From the NCBI GenBank assembly GCA_947072565.1, contig CAMTIM010000044.1:1-64000 (forward strand): 64,000 nucleotides of DNA. Direction: 5' to 3'. A program made the translations under genes and the position numbers. The notes beneath the pieces were generated by a model, which was not told the origin of the DNA, searched no databases, and saw nothing but the letters and a program-made list of their open reading frames with translations. Source of the stretch: an uncultured Peptostreptococcaceae bacterium. Lineage in GTDB: Bacteria; Bacillota; Clostridia; Peptostreptococcales; Peptostreptococcaceae. Shown one piece after another: positions 44,554 through 54,442 of the stretch (position 1 is its first letter; each line of letters starts with the position of its first letter).

Positions 44554-45867
44554 CTATTTTTTGCTCATGTATGAATATACTGGTATGCCTATTAAAGTTA
44601 TTAATATTCCTCCAAGTGCTATCACAGTGGCTGTTATTAACTGATTTATTATAACAAATAAACCTCCAAATATAGCTATTAAAGGTATTATAGGATACAT
44701 TGGCACTTTATATGGTCTAATTAAATTTGGTTTTTCTTTTCTAAGTTTTATTACACCTATAAATGTAAAAACATAAAACACCCATATTATAAATACTGTT
44801 AAGTCTGTTAATAAATTAAATTGACCTGATAGCGCATATAAAGATGCTAGTATTGCAACTAACCATATCGAATTAGCTGGAACACCACCTTTATTTAATT
44901 TAGAAAATACTTCACTGCCTGGCAACATTCCTTGTTTTGCTAAAGTATATGGAACTCTTGGACCTGTAAGTAAATATCCATTCAAAGCCCCAAATACTGA
45001 TATTAATATACCTACAGTTATTATTTTACCACCTATAGATCCAAATATTTTTGTAGCTACAAGTGCTGCTGGTGCTGTTGCATTTGCTAATTCTGAAGCA
45101 GGCGCAACCCACAAGTATGCTAAGTTTATCGCAATGTACACTGCCATAGCTACAGATAATCCTCCAACTATAGCCTTTGGCAAATCTCTCCCTGGATTTT
45201 TCATTTCTCCAGCTATAGCTCCTACATTTATCCAACCATCGTATGCAAATAATGTAGCTATTAAAACTTGTCCTAATGCTCCACTTACTGTAACACCGCT
45301 ACCTACAATAGGTTCAAAGATAGGATTCCCATTTCCTTTTATAAACCCAAATATCATTATAAGGACTAACGGAATTAATTTACCTATAGTTGCTACAGTT
45401 TGTATTGCACCTCCTAGAGATGAACCCATAGTATTTAATAAGGCTATAAATAATATGGTTAATATAGCTATTGGTAGTAAAATCATCATATTATCAGAGT
45501 TGTACCCTAACAATTCAGCTACTTGCTTTGCAAATATTACAGCTAGCGCTGCTGCTGTTCCTGGGAAAAATAGCACTGTTTGCATCCATCCAGTTAAAAA
45601 ACCAAGCTTCCTTCCATATATCTCTTCAATATAAACCATCATTCCACCAGTTCTTGGTATAGCTGCTGAAATTTCTGCTGCTGTAAGTCCTGCTGTTATA
45701 GTTATAATTCCTCCTAAAATCCATGCTACAATCCCAAGCCCTGGAGCTCCATTAGTTGCAGTATATATGGCTTGAGGCTTAAAAAACACTCCCGAACCTA
45801 TAACCATACCCAATACAGTTGAAAAAGCCGCTGAAAGCCCTAATGTTTTTTTTAGTTGTTCACCCAT
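44554..45867 (-). CDS. APC superfamily amino acid permease
   Basis: A 437-residue membrane transporter with about twelve helices. The start LGLSAAFSTVLGMVIGSGVFFKP carries the GSG motif of helix 1, and AYDGWINVGAIAGEMKNPGRDLPKAI is typical of helix 6. It is closest in style to LAT/SteT-like amino acid exchangers; the substrate cannot be assigned. The ATG at 45867 has AAGGAGG upstream; a longer frame adds 36 unlikely residues. It is an insertion between hemW and lepA compared with Bacillus, and has its own terminator. Confidence 0.92.
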   Translation of the reverse strand: MGEQLKKTLGLSAAFSTVLGMVIGSGVFFKPQAIYTATNGAPGLGIVAWILGGIITITAGLTAAEISAAIPRTGGMMVYIEEIYGRKLGFLTGWMQTVLFFPGTAAALAVIFAKQVAELLGYNSDNMMILLPIAILTILFIALLNTMGSSLGGAIQTVATIGKLIPLVLIMIFGFIKGNGNPIFEPIVGSGVTVSGALGQVLIATLFAYDGWINVGAIAGEMKNPGRDLPKAIVGGLSVAMAVYIAINLAYLWVAPASELANATAPAALVATKIFGSIGGKIITVGILISVFGALNGYLLTGPRVPYTLAKQGMLPGSEVFSKLNKGGVPANSIWLVAILASLYALSGQFNLLTDLTVFIIWVFYVFTFIGVIKLRKEKPNLIRPYKVPMYPIIPLIAIFGGLFVIINQLITATVIALGGILITLIGIPVYSYMSKK

Positions 45868-46000
45868 GTCTTTCCTCCTTATTGTTGCATGAGTACATAA
45901 AAAAATATATATACGTACTTTTATAAACTTAGTATTCCCAAGTTTAAACCAATTATTAATTTTAGTATTATACATATACGCCTATTTTAAAAATATTTAG

Positions 46001-46045
46001 ATAAACAAAAAAGTCAAAGGCATAAGCCTTTGACTTTTTTGTTTA
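46001..46045 (-). terminator. Terminator of lepA
   Basis: AAACAAAAAAGTCAAAGGC pairs with GCCTTTGACTTTTTTGTTT around ATAA: a near-perfect 19-bp stem ending 13 bases after the lepA stop. Confidence 0.92.
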
Positions 46046-46057
46046 TGTTAAAGTTAA

Positions 46058-47863
46058 TTACTCATCTAATTTTAATACTGACATGAATGCTTTTTGAGGA
46101 ACTTCAACAGATCCTACTTGTCTCATACGCTTTTTACCTTCTTTTTGCTTTTCAAGAAGTTTCTTCTTACGAGATATATCTCCTCCATAACACTTAGCAA
46201 GAACGTCTTTTCTAAGTGCACTTATAGTTTCTCTCGCTACTACTTTATTTCCAACAGCTGCTTGTATTGGTACAGGGAATTGGTGTCTTGGTATTTCATT
46301 TTTTAACTTTTCACACATAGATTTACCTCTAGGGTAAGCTCTAGTTTCATGAACTATAAAGCTAAGTGCATCTACTTGTTCTTTATTTATTAGTATGTCT
46401 AATTTAACAAGAGTTGACGCAACATATCCTTTAACTTCATAGTCTAGTGAACCATATCCTCTAGTTCTTGATTTTAATGCATCAAAGAAGTCATAAACAA
46501 CTTCATTTAATGGTAAGTCATAATGAAGCATAACTCTTTTTTCATCTATGTACTCCATGTTTATCATGTTTCCACGTCTTTCTTGACAAAGTTCCATAAC
46601 AATCCCTACATAATCTTTAGGCACTATTATGTCTCCTTTAACTATAGGTTCTTCTATCATTCTAATTTCAGATACCTCTGGTAAGTTAGCAGGATTTTGT
46701 ATCATCACAAGCTCTCCATCAGTTTTTGTAACTTTATATATAACAGATGGCGCAGTTGTTATAATATCAAGATTAAATTCTCTTTCTAATCTTTCTTGAA
46801 TTATTTCCATGTGTAAAAGTCCTAAGAACCCACATCTAAATCCAAATCCTAATGCTGCTGATGTTTCAGCTTCAAATTCTAAGGATGCATCATTTACTTG
46901 TAATTTTTCAAGAGCATCTCTTACATTTTCATACTTTTCGCCTTCTCCAGGGTATATACCACAATAAACCATTGGAGTAGCTTTTTTGTATCCAGGCATA
47001 GGTTCATCAGTAGGGTGTTCTGCATTAGTTATTGTATCTCCAACTTGACAACTTCTTATGTCTTTTATACTAGCAGCAATATACCCAACATCTCCAGCAC
47101 AAAGCTCATCAAGTTCGGTTTGACCAGGAGCCATAACACCAACTTCAGTTACTTCGAACTTTTTATTAGTGTTCATCATCTTTATTGCCATACCTTTTTT
47201 AACGCTTCCTTCAAACACTCTAACATAAGCTACAACACCTTTATATGCATCATAGTATGAATCAAATATTAACGCCTTTAAAGGTGCCTCTTTGTCTCCA
47301 CCTGGAGCTGGAACTTTCTCTACTATTGCTTCTAATACGTCTTCTATATTTAATCCGCTTTTAGCTGATACTAGTGGTGCTTCACTTGCATCAATGCCTA
47401 TTATATCTTCTATTTCTGTTTTTATTTCTTCTGGTCTAGCACTTGGAAGGTCTATTTTATTTATAACCGGTACTATTTCTAGATCTTGATCTAGTGCTAA
47501 ATAAACATTAGCTAAAGTCTGTGCTTCAACACCTTGAGCCGCATCTACTACTAGTAGGGCACCCTCACATGCTGCTAAACTTCTTGAAACCTCATATGTA
47601 AAGTCTACATGACCAGGTGTATCTATAAGGTTTAAATAATATTCATTTCCATCCTTAGCTTTATATACTAATCTTATATTTTGAAGCTTTATAGTGATTC
47701 CTCTTTCTCTTTCAAGATCCATGTTGTCTAATAACTGAGCTTTCATGTCTCTATCACTAACAAGTCCTGTTTTTTGTATTAATCTATCAGCTAAGGTAGA
47801 CTTACCATGATCTATATGCGCTATTATACTAAAATTTCTCGTTCTACTTTGTTTATTGTCCAC
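46058..47863 (-). CDS. lepA: Elongation factor 4 (LepA)
   Basis: Ribosome-bound GTPase that can back-translocate stalled ribosomes. Complete 601 residues: G1 [24 protein letters not shown], the EF-G-like domains, and the LepA-specific C-terminus with [21 protein letters not shown]. The start is a GTG eight bases after AAAGGAGG. It follows the spoIIP unit after a terminator. Confidence 0.98.
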   Translation of the reverse strand: MDNKQSRTRNFSIIAHIDHGKSTLADRLIQKTGLVSDRDMKAQLLDNMDLERERGITIKLQNIRLVYKAKDGNEYYLNLIDTPGHVDFTYEVSRSLAACEGALLVVDAAQGVEAQTLANVYLALDQDLEIVPVINKIDLPSARPEEIKTEIEDIIGIDASEAPLVSAKSGLNIEDVLEAIVEKVPAPGGDKEAPLKALIFDSYYDAYKGVVAYVRVFEGSVKKGMAIKMMNTNKKFEVTEVGVMAPGQTELDELCAGDVGYIAASIKDIRSCQVGDTITNAEHPTDEPMPGYKKATPMVYCGIYPGEGEKYENVRDALEKLQVNDASLEFEAETSAALGFGFRCGFLGLLHMEIIQERLEREFNLDIITTAPSVIYKVTKTDGELVMIQNPANLPEVSEIRMIEEPIVKGDIIVPKDYVGIVMELCQERRGNMINMEYIDEKRVMLHYDLPLNEVVYDFFDALKSRTRGYGSLDYEVKGYVASTLVKLDILINKEQVDALSFIVHETRAYPRGKSMCEKLKNEIPRHQFPVPIQAAVGNKVVARETISALRKDVLAKCYGGDISRKKKLLEKQKEGKKRMRQVGSVEVPQKAFMSVLKLDE

Positions 47864-47937
47864 CTTTGTTCCTCCTTTTTATTCTTATCATAACTTTCAT
47901 TTTATAATATATCCTCTTTGATGTAAATACAGTGAAT

Positions 47938-47976
47938 AAAAAATAAGACTTATCTTTTTAATAAGTCTTATTTTTT
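47938..47976 (-). terminator. Terminator of the gpr-spoIIP unit
   Basis: AAAATAAGACTTAT and ATAAGTCTTATTTT arms with a short loop, five bases after the stop of the 86-aa gene. Confidence 0.9.
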
Positions 47977-47980
47977 ATTC

Positions 47981-48241
47981 TCATTTATTAAATTTTCCTA
48001 ACATTTCTTTAGTAGTCGAACTTATATCTACAACTTTTTCATTTATAAAAGTTTGTATTTCTTTTATAATAGGTTCTACTTTATATGTTTGTTCGCCTAG
48101 CATCATTTTTGCACTATTATCTACTATAAATATACATACCATCAAATTCACAATCATAAACAAAATAAATAGTACTTTACTTATAAATCTTCTTTTCCTA
48201 CCTTTTGATTTTTTCTGTATAGTTTTTTCTAATCTACTCAT
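47981..48241 (-). CDS. Small single-pass membrane protein (86 aa, unknown)
   Basis: A basic N-terminus (TIQKKSKGRKRRFISK), one membrane helix near residues 21-42 (VLFILFMIVNLMVCIFIVD), and about 40 residues that should be outside. The positive-inside rule puts the N-terminus in the cytoplasm. I do not recognise a family. It lies 21 bases after spoIIP and before a strong terminator, so it is made with spoIIP and gpr, which suggests a sporulation role, for example as a partner of SpoIIP in the engulfing membrane. That role is inference. Confidence 0.7.
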   Translation of the reverse strand: MSRLEKTIQKKSKGRKRRFISKVLFILFMIVNLMVCIFIVDNSAKMMLGEQTYKVEPIIKEIQTFINEKVVDISSTTKEMLGKFNK

Positions 48242-48262
48242 TTGTTTCTCCTGCTAATTTGT

Positions 48263-49225
48263 CTAGTTCTTGCTTTTAAAGTACTCATCTAATATTTGTG
48301 CAACATATTTACCGCTAGCTTTAGCTTCAGCAGCAGTTGTCCCATTACTACCTACCTCTATAAGCATATGGTTTTTAACTACAGATTGATTGTATCTTCC
48401 TTTAGGTTTTACTATAATAGGTTTAACTAATTCAGGATATTTTGCTTGACCAAATTTAGTTATATCCTGAGCTAACGCTTTTATTTCGTTTACATTAGAA
48501 TTTCTAGCTCCAACTACAAAGAAAAATTTAGCAACCTTTTCTCCATTAATTGTTGTAGTCATTCTTTCATGTTCTGATTTTTTCTCAGCTTCAGTTTTAA
48601 GGTCTCTTGCATCTCTATGTAAGTCTACAGCTATATCTACACTTTTATATTTTGGTAATAATTCTTGTAATGTCTTATAGCTACTACCATATGATTCTGT
48701 AAAATCTGGATAGTCATGATATTTAGTACTATGAACTACACCCCATCCTTTTTTATTTAATTCCTCTGTTACAATTTTTCCAACTGCTAATACTGATTCG
48801 TCTGCATTTTGTGAGTGATAATTTCCTGCGGGTGCATTAGAATAGGTTTCACCTGCATGTGAGTGATATAAAAGTATTTTTGGACTTTCTTTAGTAACTC
48901 TTACTTTGTTTTCGTAATTAGAATTACTCACATTTATACTTTCTTCATTGCTTTTTTTAGTATCTGCGTTTGCTTCATTATTTATAGTAGGTATATTTTC
49001 TTCTCCTATATGAAATTTAATATACTCTTTATCCTTTTTATCGTTATTTGTATTTACTTCTTCCTTCTTTTCACTTTTTTGTGTATCTTCAACCTTAGAT
49101 TCCGGATATGATGAATTCACTAAAAACTTTAAAAACTCATCTTTATCCATGGCATAAGACATTACAGGTAAAATACAAACTAACACACAGGACATAGCTA
49201 ATGCCTTAATGCGTTTTTTTAACAT
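48263..49225 (-). CDS. spoIIP: Stage II sporulation protein P
   Basis: Cell-wall amidase/endopeptidase of the SpoIIDMP engulfment machine. A 320-residue protein with an N-terminal signal anchor (about residues 7-24), a polar Lys/Asn/Glu linker to about residue 110, and the amidase domain with LLYHSHAGETY, AVDLHRDARD and EVGSNGTTAAEA (His and Glu zinc ligands). The ATG at 49225 has AGGAGG seven bases before it; an ATG two codons earlier is too close. Six to twelve bases after gpr, as in Bacillus. Confidence 0.95.
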   Translation of the reverse strand: MLKKRIKALAMSCVLVCILPVMSYAMDKDEFLKFLVNSSYPESKVEDTQKSEKKEEVNTNNDKKDKEYIKFHIGEENIPTINNEANADTKKSNEESINVSNSNYENKVRVTKESPKILLYHSHAGETYSNAPAGNYHSQNADESVLAVGKIVTEELNKKGWGVVHSTKYHDYPDFTESYGSSYKTLQELLPKYKSVDIAVDLHRDARDLKTEAEKKSEHERMTTTINGEKVAKFFFVVGARNSNVNEIKALAQDITKFGQAKYPELVKPIIVKPKGRYNQSVVKNHMLIEVGSNGTTAAEAKASGKYVAQILDEYFKSKN

Positions 49226-49237
49226 ATTCATTCCTCC

Positions 49238-50194
49238 TTATTTGGTGACTCTACCCGGATGAAGAGACCTATTTAATCCTTCACTTATTATTATTGCTAA
49301 ATTTTCAATTGTTTCATCAATGTCTTTAGGTGTTACTATTAAATTTTTATCATATGGGTCTAATGATTCCTTTATTAAATGATACTTTTCTTCTTCTTTT
49401 AATTTTTTTAACATATCATAAAATTTATCCCCATTTTCAGATTGACTCATTAAGTTATCAATAGCCAAATCTAGAACATCACTAGTAAGTGTTGCTGCAT
49501 CTACCACCGTTGGTACTCCTATAGCAATTACATCTACTCCTAAATATTCTTTGTTTAATGCTTTTCTTTTGTTTCCTACCCCTCCTCCAGGCGCTATCCC
49601 TGCAGTGGATATTTGTATAGTTGAATTTACCCTCTCCATCTTTCTTGAAGCTAGGGCATCTATTGCTATTACTCTATCTGGCTTTATCTTATCTACTATT
49701 GATTTTACAATTTCACTAGTTTCAATTCCTGTAAGTCCCATAACTCCAGGACTCAAACCTGCTACCTCTGTAAAATCGTCATCATAATCTTTGTTGTAAT
49801 TTTTAAATATATGCCTAGTAACCAAGCTTTTAGATATTGTTTTAGGTCCTAATGCATCAGATGTTATATTCCAGTTTCCAAGTCCAATAAGCAAGGTTTT
49901 TTTAGTTTTATCAGTTCCCAAAACTTCGACTAATTCATCCTTTAAGTAACTTATTACTTCTTCTCTAGACTCATCATCATCAAACTTCATAAGGTTACTT
50001 TCTAATGTTATATACTTGCCTATCCCTTTATTCATTATTTGTGAACCTTGTTCATCTATAATTTCAACTTTTGTTACTATACAATTTTCTAGTTCTTTTT
50101 TTTCAAGTTTTACACCCGGTATTTCTTTAGAAGATTGACCATCTTCACACATTTCTCTAGCTTCTAGGGCTAAGTCTGTTCTTATACTAATCAT
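49238..50194 (-). CDS. gpr: Germination protease (spore protease GPR)
   Basis: Aspartic-type endopeptidase (family A25) that degrades small acid-soluble spore proteins at germination. At 318 residues it starts ISIRTDLALEARE, a segment that resembles the SASP cleavage site and is part of the removable propeptide. The core contains LIGLGNWNITSDALGPK, GVMGLTGIETSEIV and IAIDALASRKMERV, then SLHPGR near the end. It is followed by spoIIP in one unit, expressed in the forespore in relatives. Confidence 0.96.
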   Translation of the reverse strand: MISIRTDLALEAREMCEDGQSSKEIPGVKLEKKELENCIVTKVEIIDEQGSQIMNKGIGKYITLESNLMKFDDDESREEVISYLKDELVEVLGTDKTKKTLLIGLGNWNITSDALGPKTISKSLVTRHIFKNYNKDYDDDFTEVAGLSPGVMGLTGIETSEIVKSIVDKIKPDRVIAIDALASRKMERVNSTIQISTAGIAPGGGVGNKRKALNKEYLGVDVIAIGVPTVVDAATLTSDVLDLAIDNLMSQSENGDKFYDMLKKLKEEEKYHLIKESLDPYDKNLIVTPKDIDETIENLAIIISEGLNRSLHPGRVTK

Positions 50195-50505
50195 AGTAAA
50201 CCTCCAAGTACAATTTAAATGCTATTTATAAGTGTTAACAGTTTTTAGTATTTTATAACAATTTTTTTTAAAAACTTAAATTTTTATTTTGTTTAAATGC
50301 ATTAAATTTTTATTTTTAAAATCTTTGAATAATTAATTTGGATGTTGTAAATTATTTTTATATGAGTTATAATCTAAAAAGTCAAAACAAAAAGATATTA
50401 TATGAAAAATTATAAATAATTATCCTTGATTTTTAGATTTATTTCTGTTAAAATCTAATATGTTGACGATGAATATAATAAAACACACACGAGGGGGTGA
50501 ACACG
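50195..50505. other. 311-base divergent region between gpr and rpsT
   Basis: It holds the rpsT promoter (50426-50454) and leader on the plus strand. A forespore promoter for gpr is expected on the minus strand, but I could not point to a convincing one. No gene was seen. Confidence 0.55.
50426..50454 (+). promoter_or_regulatory. Promoter of rpsT
   Basis: TTGATT, 17 bases, TAAAAT, followed by a leader of about 45 bases with GAGGGGG before the start. Confidence 0.6.
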
Positions 50506-50772
50506 GTGGCAAACATAAAATCAGCTAAGAAAAGAATAAAAGTTATCGAGAAAAAGACTGCTTTAAACAAAGCTAGAAAATCTCAACTTAAAACTGCAAT
50601 AAGAAGATTCGAAGAAGCTGTTACTGCAGGTAATAGAGAAGAAGCTGTTGTAAAATTCCAATACGCTCAAAAGAGAATATGCCAAGTAGCTTCTAAAGGA
50701 ACTATACACAAGAACGCTGCAGCTAGAAAAGTAGCTAAATTAGCTCAAAAGTTAAACGGAATGAACGCTTAA
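50506..50772 (+). CDS. rpsT: Ribosomal protein bS20
   Basis: Basic 88-residue protein of the small ribosomal subunit, all helical. The family start ANIKSAKKRI follows a GTG at 50506, with GGGGG eight bases upstream; an earlier in-frame GTG at 50497 overlaps that site and was rejected. It has its own promoter and terminator and is divergent from gpr, as in Bacillus. Confidence 0.97.
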   Translation: MANIKSAKKRIKVIEKKTALNKARKSQLKTAIRRFEEAVTAGNREEAVVKFQYAQKRICQVASKGTIHKNAAARKVAKLAQKLNGMNA

Positions 50773-50797
50773 TTAACCGTTTAAGCTTAATAGATAT

Positions 50798-50827
50798 TAC
50801 CCTTGGTTGTTAATCAAGGGTTTTTTA
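50798..50827 (+). terminator. Terminator of rpsT
   Basis: ACCCTTG and CAAGGGT arms with a 9-base loop and TTTTTT. Confidence 0.88.
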
Positions 50828-50859
50828 CTATCCATTTAAGTATAAAAGCGCTTAATGCT

Positions 50860-50903
50860 ATAAAAGCCTTAGATAAAGAACGATCTTTATCTAAGGCTTT
50901 TAT
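50860..50903 (-). terminator. Terminator of comEC-holA
   Basis: AAAAGCCTTAGATAAAGA pairs perfectly with TCTTTATCTAAGGCTTTT around ACGA, four bases after the holA stop. Confidence 0.93.
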
Positions 50904-50906
50904 ATT

Positions 50907-51950
50907 TTAGCTTATTTTTCTTTGACAATACTTACTTACGAGTATTTCTAAAGCTAAAGTATCTCTAACTAATCCATTTTTTATCTTATAATCACTTTCT
51001 AATATATAATTTAATATTTCTACTATTATATCATCTGAAAAATTATTAGATTGTTTTAGTGCTTTTCCTGCTACAAATGGATGTATTTTTAATTTTTCTG
51101 CTATAGTCTTTGAAGTATGCCCTTGTACTTGTAGTTGTCTAACCTGCATAACCACCTTAAATTGCCTAGCTATCATAGCAAATATTCCAAGAACAGATTC
51201 TCCTTCATGCATCATGTCATTTAATATTCTCATAGCATTAGAAGCATTTTGTTCTCCTATATAATCTATTAATTTGAATATATCATTTTCTACCTTTTTT
51301 TGAGAAAGCTTATCTATAATTTCACTCGTTACTTTGTTTTGTCTTCCTACAAATGAGCTTATTTTATTTATTTCATTTTCTAAATCTGACAGTGTTTTTT
51401 CGCTGCTTTTATCTCTATACCCCTCTTGGTCTATAAAGTACATTATTTGAGTATTCTCTATAATTACATCATTAGTTTCAAACTTCTTTTTTGTCCACTT
51501 AAACAAATCCATATCTGATAATTTATCGCAGTTAAATACTATGCCTTTTTTATCTATTTTTTTTACTAGAGACTTTCTTTTATCAACGTCTCCATAAACT
51601 ATAAAAACTAAAATTGTACTTTCTGGTATATTATCTAAATGCTCTATTAAACTTTTTTCATCGCTATCACTAAAGTTCTTTTTTTTACCTTTTAATAGTT
51701 CAAAATCTTTCACTACCACTATTTTTCTATCATCCATAAAAGGAAGTGTCTCTATAGAGCTTATAAGCTCATCTAGTGCCGTTTCTTTTCCATCTATAAT
51801 GTCTAGGTTAAAATCAATCATACCTTCATTTAAACTATCTTTAAATACCTTTATCGTATTTTCTATTAAGTAATATTCTCTTCCATAAAAGAGATACACA
51901 TTTTCAAATTTTTTATTTTTAAGATTAGTTACAATATCCTTGTAGTTCAT
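50907..51950 (-). CDS. holA: DNA polymerase III, delta subunit
   Basis: Subunit of the clamp loader that opens the beta clamp. A 347-residue protein with the YLFYGREYYLIE start (degenerate ATPase-like domain), AAA+-like domain II and a helical collar domain. The start ATG lies inside the last codons of comEC (26-base overlap) with AAGGAG upstream. The comEC-holA-rpsT order is conserved. Confidence 0.95.
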   Translation of the reverse strand: MNYKDIVTNLKNKKFENVYLFYGREYYLIENTIKVFKDSLNEGMIDFNLDIIDGKETALDELISSIETLPFMDDRKIVVVKDFELLKGKKKNFSDSDEKSLIEHLDNIPESTILVFIVYGDVDKRKSLVKKIDKKGIVFNCDKLSDMDLFKWTKKKFETNDVIIENTQIMYFIDQEGYRDKSSEKTLSDLENEINKISSFVGRQNKVTSEIIDKLSQKKVENDIFKLIDYIGEQNASNAMRILNDMMHEGESVLGIFAMIARQFKVVMQVRQLQVQGHTSKTIAEKLKIHPFVAGKALKQSNNFSDDIIVEILNYILESDYKIKNGLVRDTLALEILVSKYCQRKIS

Positions 51951-53184
51951 TTTTTTGCTCCTTCATAACCTTTAGTTCTTTATAAATCATATATAAAAAT
52001 ATTGCTGTATAATAAATTATTACATAAATCATGTTTGGATTATCTATTTCTATGTATGCAAAATCTAAGTTACTCATTTTTTCTAATAAAAAATATATAT
52101 TATTTATTATTATCATATTAAAATACGCTATAAATTTTGCAATTCCTATATTTATTTTAAATATAGATATACTTATAATACTCATATACATTATAATCCC
52201 TATAAAAGGCACTATTACCATATTACTAATAACAGAAATTATTGGTATACCTTTAAAATTATAATATATTATCGGTAAAGTTAATATATTCGAAGCTAAA
52301 GTTAACGATATTAAACTTAGCTTTATAACATTATTTATATAACCATAGAAATATATTATAGACAATGTAGCGAGAAAAGACAATTGAAAACTTATATTAT
52401 ATAGAATATAAGGGTTATTTATCACTAAAAATGTGCCAATTAATGATAATGTGCTTATTCCATCTATTTTCCTATCAAAGAAAATAGCTAAATATAAAGT
52501 CATTGTGAATGCTATTGCTCTTACTATAGATGGACTTGTCCCAATCATTATACAATATAGAGACATAGTTATAAATAAAATCAGTAATTTAGAAATTTTA
52601 TTTATACCGCCAATAGTAAATGTAACCAAGGCACACAATACTCCAGTGTGTAAACCCGATATAGCTATAATATGGCTAGTTCCGGTTCTAGAAAACATTT
52701 CATTGTCTTCTTGTTTAAGCTGTTCTTTTTCTCCTAAAATCAAAGAATTTATAAAATCTGAATTTTCCTTATATAAATATCTGTTTGTGCTTCTTATGTA
52801 TGACTTAATTTTACCTAGATTTTCATATAAAATGCTTTTGCTTATAATTTTATAATTATTTATATATATAAGCCCTTTGTAACCAGCACTCTTTAAATAT
52901 ACGCCATAATTAAAATCTTCATAGTTCATATCATCAAGACTTTTAAATTTTCCAGATAATTTTATTTTCATCCCAACTGTTAAATCTTTTTTTCTAGAGT
53001 AATCTCTTATCAAAAATTTATCTACTTTGTATTCATCGTATTTTTGCTTCTCTTTTTTATATTTTACAATGCCCGTTATTTCTACGTTATCATTATTATA
53101 AGACTTATCTAAATTTTTATTTTTTGTATATACAAACGATACACACATTATAAATATAAATATTATAAAAAGTGGCCTTCTCAT
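51925..53184 (-). CDS. comEC: ComEC/Rec2 membrane channel domain without the nuclease-like domain
   Basis: Channel protein for DNA uptake. Only 419 residues: N-terminal helix, an OB-like DUF4131 segment (about 25-125), and the Competence domain with helices (HIIAISGLHTGVLCALVTF is the signature near residue 175). The metallo-beta-lactamase domain that usually ends ComEC (total 700-800 residues) is absent; the frame closes cleanly in an overlap with holA. A separate lipoprotein of the missing type lies at 55571. GGAGGG precedes the ATG. Whether the cell takes up DNA cannot be judged here. Confidence 0.88.
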   Translation of the reverse strand: MRRPLFIIFIFIMCVSFVYTKNKNLDKSYNNDNVEITGIVKYKKEKQKYDEYKVDKFLIRDYSRKKDLTVGMKIKLSGKFKSLDDMNYEDFNYGVYLKSAGYKGLIYINNYKIISKSILYENLGKIKSYIRSTNRYLYKENSDFINSLILGEKEQLKQEDNEMFSRTGTSHIIAISGLHTGVLCALVTFTIGGINKISKLLILFITMSLYCIMIGTSPSIVRAIAFTMTLYLAIFFDRKIDGISTLSLIGTFLVINNPYILYNISFQLSFLATLSIIYFYGYINNVIKLSLISLTLASNILTLPIIYYNFKGIPIISVISNMVIVPFIGIIMYMSIISISIFKINIGIAKFIAYFNMIIINNIYFLLEKMSNLDFAYIEIDNPNMIYVIIYYTAIFLYMIYKELKVMKEQKNELQGYCN

Positions 53185-53254
53185 AATCCCTCCAAATAAT
53201 CTTTTTACTTTTAATTATTTTCAAACTCTATATTTTTAAACATTTATAAGTAAA

Positions 53255-53286
53255 TATAAAAAAGAGACGCATAATTTGCGTCCCTT
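53255..53286 (-). terminator. Terminator after the acetyltransferase gene
   Basis: On the minus strand GGGACGCA, loop, TGCGTCTC followed by TTTTTTATA, at the stop codon. Confidence 0.8.
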
Positions 53287-54442
53287 ATATATATTCATTT
53301 ATATAATTATTTTTCTTATTAAAGATTATCTTAAATAGCTCTAATGCATCTTTACTTATAGTTGTATCATTTAATAATAATGCCTCATTTATGTCCATGT
53401 ATGAAAAAGCTAGTTGAGTTATTGTATTTATATTAAATTGTACATCATGTTTTTCTTCACATTTTTGTACTTTTAATTTATTGTTTTTCAAAGATATCTT
53501 AAATACACCGTTATTTTCATTTATAAATTCATCTTGTACTAATACATTTGTATATAATTCTGATTTACTATCAATTTCTAGCGTTTCTAAATATCCTTTT
53601 AAATTAACTATCCTTCCCATCATAAATGGTTTTATCTTAATATCACAAGTTTTAGGGTTATCTAGTATAAATCTTATTTTATCGTTTATAGGTGCTGAGA
53701 TAGTTACTTTATTACACTGAGTATTATGATTATATATAAATTTCAGCATAGATTTTAAAGAATATATATTTTTATAGTAAATCTCTCTAACAAACATATT
53801 TTCTCCATTTAAAAAATATATTATATATCCTTGATATCCGTTATTTTCATGTATGTATATGTGTCCATCTTCACTTTTTATTTCTTTTATTAGGTTTAAA
53901 TAATACTTTTCATCTCTTTCTACATTACCATTTGTATCTTCTAAAAATTTTTTGCTTATCTCTACTAGATTTTCTATATTAAACTCATTTGCTTTATACA
54001 TTCTTCCATCTATTTTAAACCTTCTTAAATCTTCTATATCTATGATGTATTCTAATTGATCGTAGCAATTTTCATATCCATATTTTCTGTAAAGTCTATA
54101 GTCTATCGGCATAAGAATTGATACCAATTGATCTTTTTTATACAACTCTTTAAGTGTAAATTTCATTATACTTTTCATGTATCCTCTTCCTCTTACTTGA
54201 GGAAAAGTCGAAACTCCTACTACATATGATGTATCATATATTTTATTATTCAATCTTAATTTATATTGATTTAGTTGAAGAGAAGAAACTATCTCTTCTC
54301 CTTCATCAACTACTACTGTATTTTGTTTTCTATATTTATTTTCGAAATAATATTCAACGAATTTCTCACCATCATCAAAACAATAATTCCAAATTTCTTT
54401 TATATCTTTAATTTCACATTCTTTAGCATATCTAATTTTCAT
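53285..54442 (-). CDS. GNAT family N-acetyltransferase (Eis-like)
   Basis: A 385-residue protein with an N-terminal GNAT domain: VVGVSTFPQVRGRGYMKSIMKF is the acetyl-CoA binding motif near residue 80, and VSILMPIDYRLYRKYGYENC follows. A second GNAT-like part and a C-terminal SCP2-like domain complete the Eis-type layout. Eis enzymes acetylate amines such as aminoglycosides or protein lysines; the substrate is unknown. The ATG at 54442 has GGGAGG upstream; it overlaps the DUF2156 gene by 11 bases, so they form an operon. Confidence 0.85.
   Translation of the reverse strand: MKIRYAKECEIKDIKEIWNYCFDDGEKFVEYYFENKYRKQNTVVVDEGEEIVSSLQLNQYKLRLNNKIYDTSYVVGVSTFPQVRGRGYMKSIMKFTLKELYKKDQLVSILMPIDYRLYRKYGYENCYDQLEYIIDIEDLRRFKIDGRMYKANEFNIENLVEISKKFLEDTNGNVERDEKYYLNLIKEIKSEDGHIYIHENNGYQGYIIYFLNGENMFVREIYYKNIYSLKSMLKFIYNHNTQCNKVTISAPINDKIRFILDNPKTCDIKIKPFMMGRIVNLKGYLETLEIDSKSELYTNVLVQDEFINENNGVFKISLKNNKLKVQKCEEKHDVQFNINTITQLAFSYMDINEALLLNDTTISKDALELFKIIFNKKNNYINEYI

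Noticed and set aside
51925-53184. comEC as a truncated pseudogene
   Set aside because: The frame is intact, ends in a normal overlap with holA, and the missing domain exists nearby as an intact gene. Loss of function cannot be excluded but is not shown.
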